A stretch of DNA of 64,000 nt from the NCBI RefSeq assembly GCF_900142295.1, contig NZ_FSRL01000001.1, positions 2,976,001 to 3,040,000 on the forward strand. The letters run 5' to 3'. Position 1 is the first letter of the stretch, and each line of letters opens with the position of its first letter. The DNA is from Vannielia litorea (GTDB lineage Bacteria > Pseudomonadota > Alphaproteobacteria > Rhodobacterales > Rhodobacteraceae). The notes under the pieces were generated by a model. That model ran no database searches. It had not been told where the DNA came from and saw nothing but the letters and a program-made list of their open reading frames with translations. This document shows positions 48,263 to 56,765 of this stretch, piece after piece. A program made the translations under genes and the position numbers.

Positions 48263-49327
48263 TCAGGCCACCTCCAGCCCGATCTTCCCCACGTGGCCCT
48301 TGGCCATGAACGCCTCCTGCGCCGCCGCCATGTCCCGCAGCGCGAAGACCTGCGCAACCACGGGCGCCACCTCGCCGCGCTCGATGTAGCGCACAAGGTC
48401 GGCAAACACGTGGTCGGGCTGAAACGTGCTGCCATGAAAGGTGAGGTCGTGCAGGTAGAGCGTGCGCAGGTCCAGCTCCACGATCGGCCCCGCGATCGCC
48501 CCCGAAACCGCGTAACGCCCCCCCGGGCGCAGCGCCTCCACCAGTTCCGGCCAGCGCGGCCCGCCGACGAGGTCCACCACCACCTCCACGCTCTTCTCCG
48601 GCAGGGGATCGTCGCGCCCCAGCACCTCCGCCGCACCCAGTGCGCGCACCGCATCGGCCTTCGAGGGGCTGGTCACGGCCACCACCTCGGCCCCGCGCCG
48701 CGCCGCCAGTTGGATCGCCGCCGAGCCGACGCCCCCGCTCGCCCCGGTGATCAGCACCCGCTCGCCCTTCCGGGGCTGCACCCGCGCCAGCATCCCCTCG
48801 GCGGTGGAATAGGCGCAGGGAAAGCTCGCCAGCTCCACGTCGCTCAGATCGCTCTCCACCTTCAGCGCATCCTTGGCGCCAATGGCAAGAAACTCCGCAA
48901 AAGCGCCGTCGCGCTCCGAGCCGAGGGTCTCGAGGTGAAAGGGTCCACCGTGGGGGTTGTACATCGGCCGCAGCAGCACCCGCTCGCCCAGGCGGCCCTC
49001 GTCCACACCGGCGCCCACCGCCACGATCCGCCCGCAGCAATCGGCGCCCTGCACGCGCGGAAACTGCAGCGCCCCTGACCAGGCACCATCGCCCGCCTCC
49101 GCGCCGCCATAGCCGCCCGCCCCGCTCGCCGTGTCACCCCTCACGGATTTCGAGTACCAGCCGATCCGCGTGTTGATATCGGTGTTGTTCACCGCCGAGG
49201 CCCCCACCTTCACCAGCACCTCGCCGGGCCCCGGCTGCGGTACCGGCAGATCCTCGCGCCAAGCCAGCATCTCCGGGCCACCGTGTCCGAGCAGCACCAT
49301 TCCCCGCATCTTTGCCGGCACATCCAT
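48263..49327 (-). CDS. MDR-family NAD(P)-dependent oxidoreductase
   Basis: A 354-residue medium-chain dehydrogenase/reductase. The N-terminal domain reads LPVPQPGPGEVLVKVGASAV, then NNTDINTRIGWY. The nucleotide-binding motif is RVLITGASGGVGSAAIQLAA. The catalytic zinc cysteine of alcohol dehydrogenases is replaced by Asn (NNTD), so it resembles the zinc-independent quinone oxidoreductase group. An extra loop of about 30 residues (residues 60-90) lies before LQFPRVQGADCCGRIVAV. The substrate is unknown. It is convergent with fadH, 10 bp away. Confidence 0.88.
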   Translation of the reverse strand: MDVPAKMRGMVLLGHGGPEMLAWREDLPVPQPGPGEVLVKVGASAVNNTDINTRIGWYSKSVRGDTASGAGGYGGAEAGDGAWSGALQFPRVQGADCCGRIVAVGAGVDEGRLGERVLLRPMYNPHGGPFHLETLGSERDGAFAEFLAIGAKDALKVESDLSDVELASFPCAYSTAEGMLARVQPRKGERVLITGASGGVGSAAIQLAARRGAEVVAVTSPSKADAVRALGAAEVLGRDDPLPEKSVEVVVDLVGGPRWPELVEALRPGGRYAVSGAIAGPIVELDLRTLYLHDLTFHGSTFQPDHVFADLVRYIERGEVAPVVAQVFALRDMAAAQEAFMAKGHVGKIGLEVA

Positions 49328-49384
49328 CGCATTCTCTCCCGCCTGTTCCCCTCAAGGCTCGCAGTGCACCCCACGGAAGGCAAG

Positions 49385-49418
49385 CAAGAACCGCCAGCCG
49401 GATCGCTCCGGCTGGCGG
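49385..49418 (-). terminator. Rho-independent terminator of the EF-hand gene
   Basis: A perfect 12-bp stem, CCGCCAGCCGGA (49391-49402) with TCCGGCTGGCGG (49407-49418), closes a TCGC loop. On the minus strand it is followed by TTCTTG, a modest T-tract. It lies 83 bp beyond the EF-hand gene stop and ahead of the MDR gene, so it should separate the two transcripts. Confidence 0.7.
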
Positions 49419-49501
49419 CCTCACGCAAGCATGCCACTGGCAAGGTCAGGGCGGCGAGGCTCCTGGGAATGGGGTTTTCGGCCCCGCCGCCCGCTCCGGC
49501 C

Positions 49502-49747
49502 TCAGCCGGAGGTCAGAAGGCCCGCCGCCACGGCGGCCTCCCATTCGGCGGTATCCACTTCGCCATCGGCGGAGGTGTCGATCTCGCCAAAGATCTCCTC
49601 GGTGATCTCCGGATAAGCCACCTGCATCTCCTCCATCGAGAAGGTGCCGCTGCCATCCGCGTCCTCCACCATCGGCGTGTCCTGCGCCATCAGCGGGGCT
49701 GCGGCCAGGGCGGCGAGGGTGGCGGCGGTCATCATGATCTTGGTCAT
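49502..49747 (-). CDS. Small secreted EF-hand protein
   Basis: A protein of 81 residues with a signal peptide (MTKIMMTAATLAALAAAPLM, cleaved after AQ) and two EF-hand-like loops: DADGSGTFSMEE and DTSADGEVDTAE. The first has the canonical D-x-D-x-S-x-T-x-x-x-x-E calcium pattern; the second is degenerate at its start. It could bind calcium in the periplasm. An ATG three codons upstream (49756) is also possible, since AGAGGA sits very close to it. A strong terminator lies downstream. Confidence 0.78.
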   Translation of the reverse strand: MTKIMMTAATLAALAAAPLMAQDTPMVEDADGSGTFSMEEMQVAYPEITEEIFGEIDTSADGEVDTAEWEAAVAAGLLTSG

Positions 49748-50099
49748 TGCTCTCATTTCCTCTTGTTGGGTTAGCGGCCCCGGCTGTCATCGCACCGCGG
49801 CCTGCGAGAGAGAGGTAAGTCCGCCGCCCGGCCGGTTTCCATGCCTCTCGCGCAATGCGCCCGCCCCACGGCGCCGCGCCGCCAAATCGCGCATCCGGCA
49901 CCCGCGCCTTCCCGCCAGTGCCGGCCGGTGCCCGCCCCCTGGTCCTTTTGCCGCTGAGCCGCCCCCGCCGCCCACGCCATCTTCCGCCGAGAAAGCCCGG
50001 CGCCCGCCCCTCGGCACCCTCTCGCCCATCCGTGAAGGAACAACCCCGCGCCCGCCCCGTTGGTGTGCCGATTCCGAAACGCGAAGAAAGGAGCACATC
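49748..50099. other. Divergent intergenic region, no gene recognised
   Basis: The 352 bp between the EF-hand gene and the PfpI/DJ-1 gene contain only weak open frames with proline- and arginine-rich composition that are not credible proteins. The PfpI side ends with GAAAGGAG, a good ribosome-binding site. I saw no palindrome, clear promoter pair or RNA-like structure. It must contain promoters for both divergent genes. Confidence 0.6.
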
Positions 50100-50660
50100 A
50101 TGCCCCGCATCGAAGACGCCAAGATCCTGATCATCTCCACCATGGGCTTCGAGCAATCCGAGCTCGAGTTTCCCCGCGACCAGCTCCGCGCCAAGGGCGC
50201 AACCGTCCACGTCGCCACCCTCGACGGCAAGCCGATCAAGGGTTGGGAGGGCTCCGACTGGGGCCGCGAGGCCGAGGCCGACGCCCGCATCTCCGAGGTG
50301 AGCGCCGCCGATTACGATGCCCTCGTCATCCCCGGCGGCCAGATCAACCCCGACCTGCTGCGCGTCGAGGACGACGTGCTCAAGCTGGTGCGCGACTTTT
50401 TCGACGCCGGAAAGACGATCGCTGCCGTTTGCCACGCCCCCTGGGTGCTGGTCGAGGCGGGCATCGCCAAGGGCCGCGAGATGACCTCCTACCACTCGAT
50501 CAAGACCGACGTGCAGAACGCCGGCGCCCAGTGGGTCGACCGCGAGGTGGTGGCCGACAACGGCATCGTCACCTCCCGCAAGCCCGACGACCTCAAGGCC
50601 TTCGTCTCCAAGATCGTCGAGGAGATCGAGGAAGGCACCCACGAGCGCAAGGCCGCCTGA
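50100..50660 (+). CDS. DJ-1/PfpI-family protein (YhbO-like)
   Basis: A 186-residue member of the DJ-1/PfpI family, many of whose members act as glyoxalases or protein deglycases in carbonyl stress. The catalytic cysteine is in TIAAVCHAPWVLVEAG (Cys111 and His112), and the glutamate motif FEQSELEFPRDQL (about residue 18) is intact. Other conserved parts are YDALVIPGGQINPDLLR and SYHSIKTDVQNAGAQWVD. The start at 50100 has AAAGGAG upstream. It stands alone, 189 bp before the LysR gene. Confidence 0.9.
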   Translation: MPRIEDAKILIISTMGFEQSELEFPRDQLRAKGATVHVATLDGKPIKGWEGSDWGREAEADARISEVSAADYDALVIPGGQINPDLLRVEDDVLKLVRDFFDAGKTIAAVCHAPWVLVEAGIAKGREMTSYHSIKTDVQNAGAQWVDREVVADNGIVTSRKPDDLKAFVSKIVEEIEEGTHERKAA

Positions 50661-50849
50661 CAACACGCCTTTCTCAGCCGGGGGCGGGCCATGCGCCCGC
50701 CTCCGCATCCCGCCTTCCGCAAGGTCCACCCGTTTCTCCCTGCCCGACAATCGCCGCCATTTCCCCGGTAATGTCCGGCTCCCGTCCCAATTGCGCCCGA
50801 ATTCGCGCCCATACCAAAGCCCGACAAGAACACGAGCAGAGGTATCGGC

Positions 50850-51755
50850 ATGGATCGTCTGACCGAAATGGAGGCCTTCGCCACGGTCGTTGACCAGGGT
50901 GGCTTCACGGATGCGGCGAAGAAGATGGGGATCTCCAAATCCGCCGTTTCCAAGCACGTCTCCTCCCTGGAGGCCCGCCTCGGTGCACGCCTCCTCAACC
51001 GGACGACCCGCCGCGTCTCTCCCACCGAGATCGGCCTCGCCTATTACGACCGCGCCCGCCGCGTGCTCAACGATGCCGGAGAGGCCGACGCGCTGGTGAC
51101 CTCCATGCAATCCGCCCCCTCGGGCCTCCTGCGCATCTCCGTCGCCACAGACTTCGGCGTGAACCACCTGAGCCCGGTGCTCGGCGAATTCCTCCGCGAG
51201 TTCCCCGACATCACCGTCAACATGGTGCTCAACAACCGCTACGTCGAGCTGATCTCCGAGGGCTTCGACATGGCCATCCGCATCGGCGAGCTGGAGGATT
51301 CCACCCTGCGCGCCCGCAAGCTGGCCGACACCACCAAGCGCATGATCGCCTCGCCCGCCTATTTCGAAAAATATGGCCGCCCCGAAAAGATCGACGACCT
51401 GAACGAGCACAAGCTCCTGCACTACTCCAACCAGTCCTCCGGCAACGTCTGGAAGCTGACCGCCCCCTCGGGCGAAAAGCGCCAGGTCCGCACCGCCGGC
51501 TGGCTTACCGTCAACGACGGCCAGTCGCTGCTCAACGCCGCGATCTCGGGCCTGGGCATCGCCTACCTCCCCAACTTCCTCTACTGCGAGGCCGAGAAGG
51601 CCGGCCTGGTGCAGGAGGCGATCCCGGATCTGCCGGTGGAGATGCTGGGCATCTACGCTGTCTACCCGCCCGGCCGCTTCACCCAGCCCAAGGTCCGCGC
51701 CTTCATCGACTTTCTGGTGCAGAGCTTCGCCGCCAAGGGCCCCGATACCTGGTAA
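50850..51755 (+). CDS. LysR-family transcriptional regulator
   Basis: A 301-residue regulator with the LysR winged helix-turn-helix at the N-terminus (MDRLTEMEAFATVVDQGGFT, MGISKSAVSKHVSSLEARLG) and a substrate-binding domain beyond residue 90 (PSGLLRISVATDFGVNHLSP). It belongs to the CrgA/AaeR-like group that includes the SVATDFG and LPNFL patterns. The effector is unknown. LysR proteins often control a divergent neighbour, but here the upstream PfpI gene points the same way. A strong terminator follows. Confidence 0.93.
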   Translation: MDRLTEMEAFATVVDQGGFTDAAKKMGISKSAVSKHVSSLEARLGARLLNRTTRRVSPTEIGLAYYDRARRVLNDAGEADALVTSMQSAPSGLLRISVATDFGVNHLSPVLGEFLREFPDITVNMVLNNRYVELISEGFDMAIRIGELEDSTLRARKLADTTKRMIASPAYFEKYGRPEKIDDLNEHKLLHYSNQSSGNVWKLTAPSGEKRQVRTAGWLTVNDGQSLLNAAISGLGIAYLPNFLYCEAEKAGLVQEAIPDLPVEMLGIYAVYPPGRFTQPKVRAFIDFLVQSFAAKGPDTW

Positions 51756-51789
51756 GCTGCTGACGAGATCTCCCTGACAAGGTCAGACT

Positions 51790-51820
51790 GGCCGGGCACA
51801 GCGCCCGGCCTTTTCCTTTT
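51790..51820 (+). terminator. Rho-independent terminator of the LysR gene
   Basis: The stem GGCCGGGC (51790-51797) with GCCCGGCC (51803-51810) closes a five-base loop and is followed by TTTTCCTTTT. It lies 35 bp beyond the LysR stop. The VOC gene ends just after it on the opposite strand. Confidence 0.88.
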
Positions 51821-51821
51821 G

Positions 51822-52250
51822 TCATCCCGGCAAGGCGCCCGCGTCGAACTGCGCCGCAAAGGCCTCCGACGGCGGGATCGGCGTGATCACGTCGATCATC
51901 ACGCCCCCCGGATCGGCGGTGATGAAATGCCGCTGGCCAAAGTCCTCCGACCGCAGGTCCAGCAGCATCGGCAGGCCCTCCGCCACGAGCCGCCCATGCA
52001 CCGCGTCCACGTCCGGCACCTCGAAATTCAGCAGCAGCCCGCCCGCATCCGCGCCCCGTCCGGCGGCGGGAATCGTCGCATGATCCCGCTGGAGCAGCGC
52101 CAGGTTCACGCCTTCGTCCTCCGCCGATTGCAGATGCACGTACCAATCCGCTTCGAACAGTGCCCGAAAGCCGAAGTGCCGCCTGTAGAAGGCCGCACGA
52201 GCAGCGACATCCTCGCACAGGAGAACCGGGTAATACTGCGTGCACTTCAT
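51822..52250 (-). CDS. VOC-superfamily protein (glyoxalase/bleomycin-resistance type)
   Basis: A 142-residue VOC-fold protein. It begins [20 protein letters not shown] and continues with the paired beta-alpha-beta-beta-beta modules ([40 protein letters not shown]). Members include glyoxalase I, dioxygenases and bleomycin-binding proteins; which activity applies is not clear. AAGGAG lies just upstream of the start at 52250. It is divergent from a TetR regulator with two shared operators between them, so the regulator very likely represses it. Confidence 0.85.
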   Translation of the reverse strand: MKCTQYYPVLLCEDVAARAAFYRRHFGFRALFEADWYVHLQSAEDEGVNLALLQRDHATIPAAGRGADAGGLLLNFEVPDVDAVHGRLVAEGLPMLLDLRSEDFGQRHFITADPGGVMIDVITPIPPSEAFAAQFDAGALPG

Positions 52251-52274
52251 GGCTTCTCTCCTTCGCTGAAAATA

Positions 52275-52326
52275 CATACACTCTGCATGTATCTGTCGAG
52301 AGATAAACATACAGGCTGCATGTATG
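52275..52326. promoter_or_regulatory. Twin operators between the VOC and TetR genes
   Basis: Two 19-bp palindromes, CATACACTCTGCATGTATC (52275-52293) and CATACAGGCTGCATGTATG (52308-52326), are identical at 16 of 19 positions. Their centres are 33 bp apart, three turns of B-DNA, so two dimers would lie on the same face. The second contains the ATG of tetR. A possible VOC promoter (TCGACA, 17 bp, TGTATT on the minus strand) spans the first. These are the probable binding sites of the TetR protein itself, controlling both genes. Confidence 0.75.
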
Positions 52327-52956
52327 CAATCAAGATCCACCCGCCGCTCGAACGAGGACCGCCGCCGCGAAACCCGCGAGGCGCTGCTCGCCGCGGCCAG
52401 AACCTGCTTTGTGAACAAGGGCTTCGCCGCCACCGGCACGCCCGAACTGGTCGCGGCGGCGGGCATGACCCGCGGCGCGCTCTACCACCATTTTGCCGAC
52501 AAGACAGACCTCTTCCGCGCCGTGATCCAGGCCGAAGCCGAGGCCGTGGCCGCCGCGATTCGCGCCGCCGCACCCGCCGAAATGCCCGTGCCCGAGGCCC
52601 TGCTTGCCGGGGCAGATGCCTATTTTTCCGCCATGGGGGCTCCGGGCCGCGCCCGTCTGCTGCTGGTCGAGGCCCCCGCCGTGCTCGGCCCCGCCGAGGT
52701 CGCGGCGCTCGACGCCCGGACTGGCGGCGCCACCCTGCAAGAGGCGCTCACCGCCCTGCATCTCGCGGCCCCGATCCCGCAAACCGCCCAGCTGCTCTCC
52801 GCCATGTTCGACCGCGCCGCGCTGGCCGTGGCCGAGGGCGCCGACCCCGCGCCCTACCGCGCCGCCCTGCGCCACCTGCTCGAGGCCCTGGCCCGCCCGC
52901 AGGTCGGGACTTTTCCCGACTCCGGCGCGCCAGGCACCGCTACTCCGTCGAACTGA
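52324..52956 (+). CDS. TetR-family transcriptional repressor
   Basis: A 210-residue TetR-type regulator. The helix-turn-helix is at the N-terminus ([40 protein letters not shown], about residues 17-64), followed by the variable ligand domain. There is no ribosome-binding site before the ATG at 52324, which lies inside an operator; with a -10-like GATAAA at 52302 the mRNA would have a leader of about 10 nt or less. It is divergent from the VOC gene, its likely target. Its last 17 bp overlap the convergent OmpA gene. Confidence 0.92.
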   Translation: MQSRSTRRSNEDRRRETREALLAAARTCFVNKGFAATGTPELVAAAGMTRGALYHHFADKTDLFRAVIQAEAEAVAAAIRAAAPAEMPVPEALLAGADAYFSAMGAPGRARLLLVEAPAVLGPAEVAALDARTGGATLQEALTALHLAAPIPQTAQLLSAMFDRAALAVAEGADPAPYRAALRHLLEALARPQVGTFPDSGAPGTATPSN

Positions 52957-53956
52957 GAATAGCCTCGACCCGCCGGTTGGCCTCCCGGCCCTCCTCGGTC
53001 AGGTTGGAGGTGATCGGCGAGAGAAAGCCCACGCCCTCCGCCTTGATCTGGCTGGCCGGCACGCCCAGCGCGGTCAGCCGCGCCTCCACCGCCCCGGCCC
53101 GCTTCTTCGACAGCGCGATATTGCCCGCGAGCGAGCCCTCCGCATCCGTGTGGCCCACCAGCACGACCGACCGCTCCGGGTGGGTCTTCAGGTAACCCGC
53201 CAGCAGGTCGAGAGACGTGTACTCCCCGACCTCCAGCTGCGAGGAGCCGGTGGCAAAGGCCAGGTCCTCCAGCACCGCGCGCCCGTGAATCTCGAGCTGC
53301 TGCGTGAGCGGCATCACCGTGGTCGAGGGCGTCGAGAAACCAAGCAGCGGCCCGGCCAGATCATCCTCGTCGCCTTCGTCGATCAGGCTTTCGCCAAGGT
53401 CCGGAGTCTTTGTCGAGGCCACCAGCACGTCGGCCTCCGCCTCTTCCGGCCCGACGCGGGTGATCTGCACAAACCCCCGGCCCGCCGACCGGCTCACCAG
53501 GAAGGCCACGTACTCCGGCTTCTCCTCGCCCATCCGGTGCGCGGCCATGAAGCGGTAATCGCCAAGGTCCACATGCATGTCCGGCTCGGGCAGGTTCTCG
53601 GTCGCATAGCGAAAGTCAAACCCGCCGCACTCCCGCGCCTCACATTCGAAGATCACCTCGAACCCCGAGGCCTCCACCTGCGCGCGCAGCGGGGCGAGCA
53701 GTTGCAGCGTGGTCATGCCCCGCGCCTGCACCTGCCAGGCCTGCTGGCGCACCTGCCCCTCGGCCCAGACGCTCTGCATGTCGCCGTTGCGGAACGGGCT
53801 GATCGGCAGACGGTAGCTGCCCAGCGTTTCCACCTGCTCCGCCGTCTGGCGGGCACCGGCCGGAAACTCCAGCTTGAGGGCATCGGCACCGCTCGCCCCC
53901 GCCATCGTGATCGGGGTCAGAAACGCTGCGGCCAGGAGGGCCGTACGCAAGTTCAT
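52940..53956 (-). CDS. OmpA-family envelope protein
   Basis: A 338-residue exported protein with a signal peptide (MNLRTALLAAAFLTPITMAG). The N-terminal 200 residues match no family I recognise (EVIFECEARECGGFDFRYAT includes a possible disulfide pair). The C-terminal 110 residues are an OmpA peptidoglycan-binding domain: DLAFATGSSQLEVGEYTSLD, VVLVGHTDAEGSLAGNIALS, KKRAGAVEARLTALGV. The gene is the last of a four-gene chain with 4-bp overlaps. It overlaps the convergent tetR 3' end. Confidence 0.87.
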   Translation of the reverse strand: MNLRTALLAAAFLTPITMAGASGADALKLEFPAGARQTAEQVETLGSYRLPISPFRNGDMQSVWAEGQVRQQAWQVQARGMTTLQLLAPLRAQVEASGFEVIFECEARECGGFDFRYATENLPEPDMHVDLGDYRFMAAHRMGEEKPEYVAFLVSRSAGRGFVQITRVGPEEAEADVLVASTKTPDLGESLIDEGDEDDLAGPLLGFSTPSTTVMPLTQQLEIHGRAVLEDLAFATGSSQLEVGEYTSLDLLAGYLKTHPERSVVLVGHTDAEGSLAGNIALSKKRAGAVEARLTALGVPASQIKAEGVGFLSPITSNLTEEGREANRRVEAILSSTE

Positions 53957-54540
53957 CGACTCAGGCCGTGATACTCCGGGTTCGGTTTCATTTCCGTTGC
54001 CGTCGCCACGCGGTTCGTCATGTTGAAGAACCCGGTCACCGAGGCGATATCCCAGATATCCCGGTCGCTCCAACCTGCGGCGCGCAGCGCGGCGCGGTCT
54101 TCATCATCCACCTTCGCGCAGGATTCTGTCAATTTTGCAGCGAAATCGAGCATCGCCCGCTGCTTCGCCGGCAAGTCGGCGACGCGGTAATTCATCACCA
54201 GCTGCTCACCCAACACCGGGTCGCCGCTGAGCGCCCGCACCGCCTGCCCATGTGCCACAAGGCAATAGAAGCAATGGTTGATCGAGGAGACCACCACGGC
54301 AATCATCTCCCGCTCCAGCTTGGTCAGCCCGCTCTCGGCCAGCATCAGGTCGTTGTAGAGCGCGGTGAAGGCATTGAGCTTGTCGATGTCGAAGGCATGG
54401 GCCTTGAGCACGTTCGGCACCATCCCGAGCTTTTCCTCGCAGATGCGAAAGTACTTTGCCGTCGCTTCGGGGAGCGGGTCGACCATGGGAAGGTCGAGCG
54501 CCGTGACGCTCTCGTTCTTTGCCAATGCTATGCCTCTCAT
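53953..54540 (-). CDS. AhpD-like/peroxidase-related protein
   Basis: A 195-residue protein of the carboxymuconolactone decarboxylase superfamily, in the group called peroxidase-related enzymes. The redox motif is VSSINHCFYCLVAHGQAVR, with Cys90, Cys93 and His97, as in AhpD. The N-terminal LEREMIAVVVSSINHC helix and the C-terminal FFNMTNRVATATEMKPN are typical. It probably reduces peroxide or acts in thiol chemistry. It overlaps the OmpA start and the GNAT stop by 4 bp each. Confidence 0.87.
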   Translation of the reverse strand: MRGIALAKNESVTALDLPMVDPLPEATAKYFRICEEKLGMVPNVLKAHAFDIDKLNAFTALYNDLMLAESGLTKLEREMIAVVVSSINHCFYCLVAHGQAVRALSGDPVLGEQLVMNYRVADLPAKQRAMLDFAAKLTESCAKVDDEDRAALRAAGWSDRDIWDIASVTGFFNMTNRVATATEMKPNPEYHGLSR

Positions 54541-55271
54541 CCGGCCTCTTGCCGGGCCTGCCGCCGACGATACAGGTAGTGGCCCACCAAATCCATTTCT
54601 AACCGCTCATACAACGCATTCGCCGCCACATTCTGTTGCGTGACGAGAACTGTCATGTAGCGCGCGCCGTGATCTTGTGCCCAGCGCGCCGCGCCACGCA
54701 TCATGTTGACGGCGGCTCCTTGCCGACGCATCGCCTCGCGCACCTCCAGCGCGTGCAGCATGGCGATGTCGTCCTGTACCGCCACAAAGGCCGTGCCCGC
54801 CGGCGTGTCGTTCGAACGGCCCAGCAGCGCCGTCTTCGGCCCCTCCGCCCGCTCCATGATCGCCAGCCGCTCCGGCCCGATGCCCCCCTCGGCCCACATC
54901 TCGCGCTGGATCACCAGCGGCGGAAAGTCGACAGCAAACACCCTCACCCGCGGCAGCTCTCCTGCCGCCAGCCGCGCCACCGGCGCCACCCTGATGTTGG
55001 TCGGATCCTTCACCGCGTAGCCCGCCGCCGCGAGCCGCGCGTCGAGCCGGGCCTGGTCGCCCCGCAGCCGCACCAGCGCGGGCTGGCCCAGCGCCGCCTG
55101 CGCGGCCTCCATCGAGCCGAGGTCCGCCTCCTCGTCCTCCGTGGTGGCCGAGGACACCCGGCTGCCGCCTCCGCCGCCCTCCCGCACCCACCACGCGCCG
55201 GCCCGGATGCTGCGCACCGCGGGCCATGTCGCGTCGATCGCGGCAAAGAGGGCGTCGAGGCTCGGCGTCAC
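54537..55271 (-). CDS. GNAT-family N-acetyltransferase
   Basis: A 244-residue protein with the GNAT fold in its C-terminal half: TAFVAVQDDIAMLHALEVRE and AMRRQGAAVNMMRGAARWAQ, the acetyl-CoA-binding R-x-x-G-x-A motif RRQGAA. The ending QQNVAANALYERLEMDLVGH is also a GNAT motif. The N-terminal 110 residues are variable. The substrate is unknown. The start overlaps the CinA-like stop by 4 bp. Confidence 0.85.
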   Translation of the reverse strand: MTPSLDALFAAIDATWPAVRSIRAGAWWVREGGGGGSRVSSATTEDEEADLGSMEAAQAALGQPALVRLRGDQARLDARLAAAGYAVKDPTNIRVAPVARLAAGELPRVRVFAVDFPPLVIQREMWAEGGIGPERLAIMERAEGPKTALLGRSNDTPAGTAFVAVQDDIAMLHALEVREAMRRQGAAVNMMRGAARWAQDHGARYMTVLVTQQNVAANALYERLEMDLVGHYLYRRRQARQEAG

Positions 55272-55990
55272 GTGCCGAACAGCTCCACCAGCCGCACCAT
55301 CGCGGCATCCACCCGCGCCCCGTCCTGCCCGCGGACAACGATGTTGGTGCCGTAGATCCCATCCTGCTGAAACGGGTAGGAGCCGAAGCTGAGATCGCGG
55401 AACTCCTCCGCCAGCGCGCCCAGCGGATCGGCCACCACGCCCTCGCCCCGCATCACCCGCAGCGATTGCGAGAGCAGCGGCGCCCCGCCCGCCAGCGTCG
55501 CCAGCACGCCCGCCACCATCGCCTCGAACACCGCAGGCACGCCCGCCATCACATGCACGTTCTCGATGGTGAAGCCGGGGGCGATGCTCACCGGGTTCTC
55601 GATCAGCGCCGCCCCCGGCGGCACCCGCGCCATCCGCTTGCGCGCCTCGGTAAACTCGATCCCCCGGCTGGCGTAGTGATCGCCCAGCAGCTTCAGCGCG
55701 TCCTCCCGCTGCGGCGCGGTGGTGCCGAAGGCCTCGGCCACCGCCTCCGCGGTGATGTCGTCATGGGTCGGCCCGATCCCGCCGCTGGTGAACACATGGT
55801 CGAAATGCACCGAGAGCGCCTGCACCGCCGAAACGATCGCCGCCCGCTCGTCGCTCACCACCCGCACCTCTCGCAGGTCGATGCCATGCTTGGTCAGCTC
55901 CCCCGCCAGATGATGCATGTTGCTGTCGCGCGTGCGCCCCGAGAGGATTTCGTCGCCAATCACCAGCATCGCAGCCGTGGGGTTGTTCAT
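55268..55990 (-). CDS. CinA-like molybdopterin-binding-fold protein
   Basis: A 240-residue protein with the MoCF_biosynth fold of the N-terminal domain of CinA (competence/damage-inducible protein A). The start is MNNPTAAMLVIGDEILSGRT. The glycine loop FTSGGIGPTHDDITAEAVAE and the PGFTIENVHVMAGVPAVFEA block are typical. The C-terminal nicotinamide-nucleotide amidase domain of full CinA is absent. ADP-ribose or NMN-related roles are possible but not established here. The start at 55990 is conserved. It leads the four-gene overlapping chain and is divergent from sfsA by 46 bp. Confidence 0.87.
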   Translation of the reverse strand: MNNPTAAMLVIGDEILSGRTRDSNMHHLAGELTKHGIDLREVRVVSDERAAIVSAVQALSVHFDHVFTSGGIGPTHDDITAEAVAEAFGTTAPQREDALKLLGDHYASRGIEFTEARKRMARVPPGAALIENPVSIAPGFTIENVHVMAGVPAVFEAMVAGVLATLAGGAPLLSQSLRVMRGEGVVADPLGALAEEFRDLSFGSYPFQQDGIYGTNIVVRGQDGARVDAAMVRLVELFGT

Positions 55991-56036
55991 GGGGAGTGTC
56001 CTTGAGCCTTGCTGCCTGCCGGTATAGGCCCGCCCC

Positions 56037-56735
56037 ATGCGCTTCGCCACCCCCCTCGTCCGGGCCCGCCTGCTGCGGCGCTACAAGCGCTTCCTGGCCG
56101 ATGCGGTGCTGGAGGATGGCCGCGAGGTGGTGGCCCATTGCCCCAACCCCGGCGCCATGACCGGGCTGGCCGAGCCCGGCACCCGGATCTGGCTGGAGCC
56201 CAACGACGACCCGAAGAAAAAGCTGAACTACGGCTGGCGGCTGGTAGAGCACGACAGCGGCGACTTCACCGGCATCGACACGGCCCTGCCGAACCGGGCG
56301 CTGGCCGAGGCGCTGGCCGCAGGCGCGGTGCCGGGCCTCACCGGCTACCAGGCGATCCGCGCCGAGGTGCCCTATGGCGCAAGCAGCCGGGTCGATTTTC
56401 TGCTCACCGGGTCGGGCCCCGCGTGCTACGTCGAGGTCAAGAGCGTCACGCTGATGCGCACGCCCGGCCTCGCCGAGTTTCCCGATACCGTCACCGCCCG
56501 CGGCGCGCGCCACATGGCCGAGCTCGCCGCCATGGCCGCGCAGGGCCATCGCGCCATGGTGCTCTTCCTCGTCCAGCGCACCGACGCCGCCCGTGTCGGC
56601 ATCGCCGCCGATATCGACCCGGCCTATGCCACAGCCTTCACCGAGGCCCGCGCCGCAGGCGTCGAGGCCATGGCGCTTTCGTGCAGCATAACGCCCGAGG
56701 CAATCACCCCGGGCGCACCGCTTCCGCTCGCATAG
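56037..56735 (+). CDS. sfsA: DNA/RNA-binding sugar fermentation stimulation protein
   Basis: A 232-residue SfsA protein. The family is widespread and has a nuclease-like fold; the E. coli protein binds DNA and affects sugar use. The signature YKRFLADAVLEDGREVVAHC, then PNPGAMTGLAEPGTRIWL, is present, as is RVDFLLTGSGPACYVEVKSV. Its molecular function is not settled. A short palindrome begins right at the stop codon. Confidence 0.94.
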   Translation: MRFATPLVRARLLRRYKRFLADAVLEDGREVVAHCPNPGAMTGLAEPGTRIWLEPNDDPKKKLNYGWRLVEHDSGDFTGIDTALPNRALAEALAAGAVPGLTGYQAIRAEVPYGASSRVDFLLTGSGPACYVEVKSVTLMRTPGLAEFPDTVTARGARHMAELAAMAAQGHRAMVLFLVQRTDAARVGIAADIDPAYATAFTEARAAGVEAMALSCSITPEAITPGAPLPLA

Positions 56736-56754
56736 GGCGGGCAATCCGCCCACC
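56735..56754. repeat. Short dispersed palindrome, copy 2
   Basis: GGCGGGCAATCCGCCCACC (56736-56754) starts at the sfsA stop codon and closely matches the palindrome just after dnaA (GGTGGGCAATCTGCCCACC), differing at two positions. The convergent mscS gene ends 12 bp further on, so the hairpin lies between two 3' ends, a typical place for such an element. Confidence 0.6.
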
Positions 56755-56765
56755 ATCGGCCTCCC

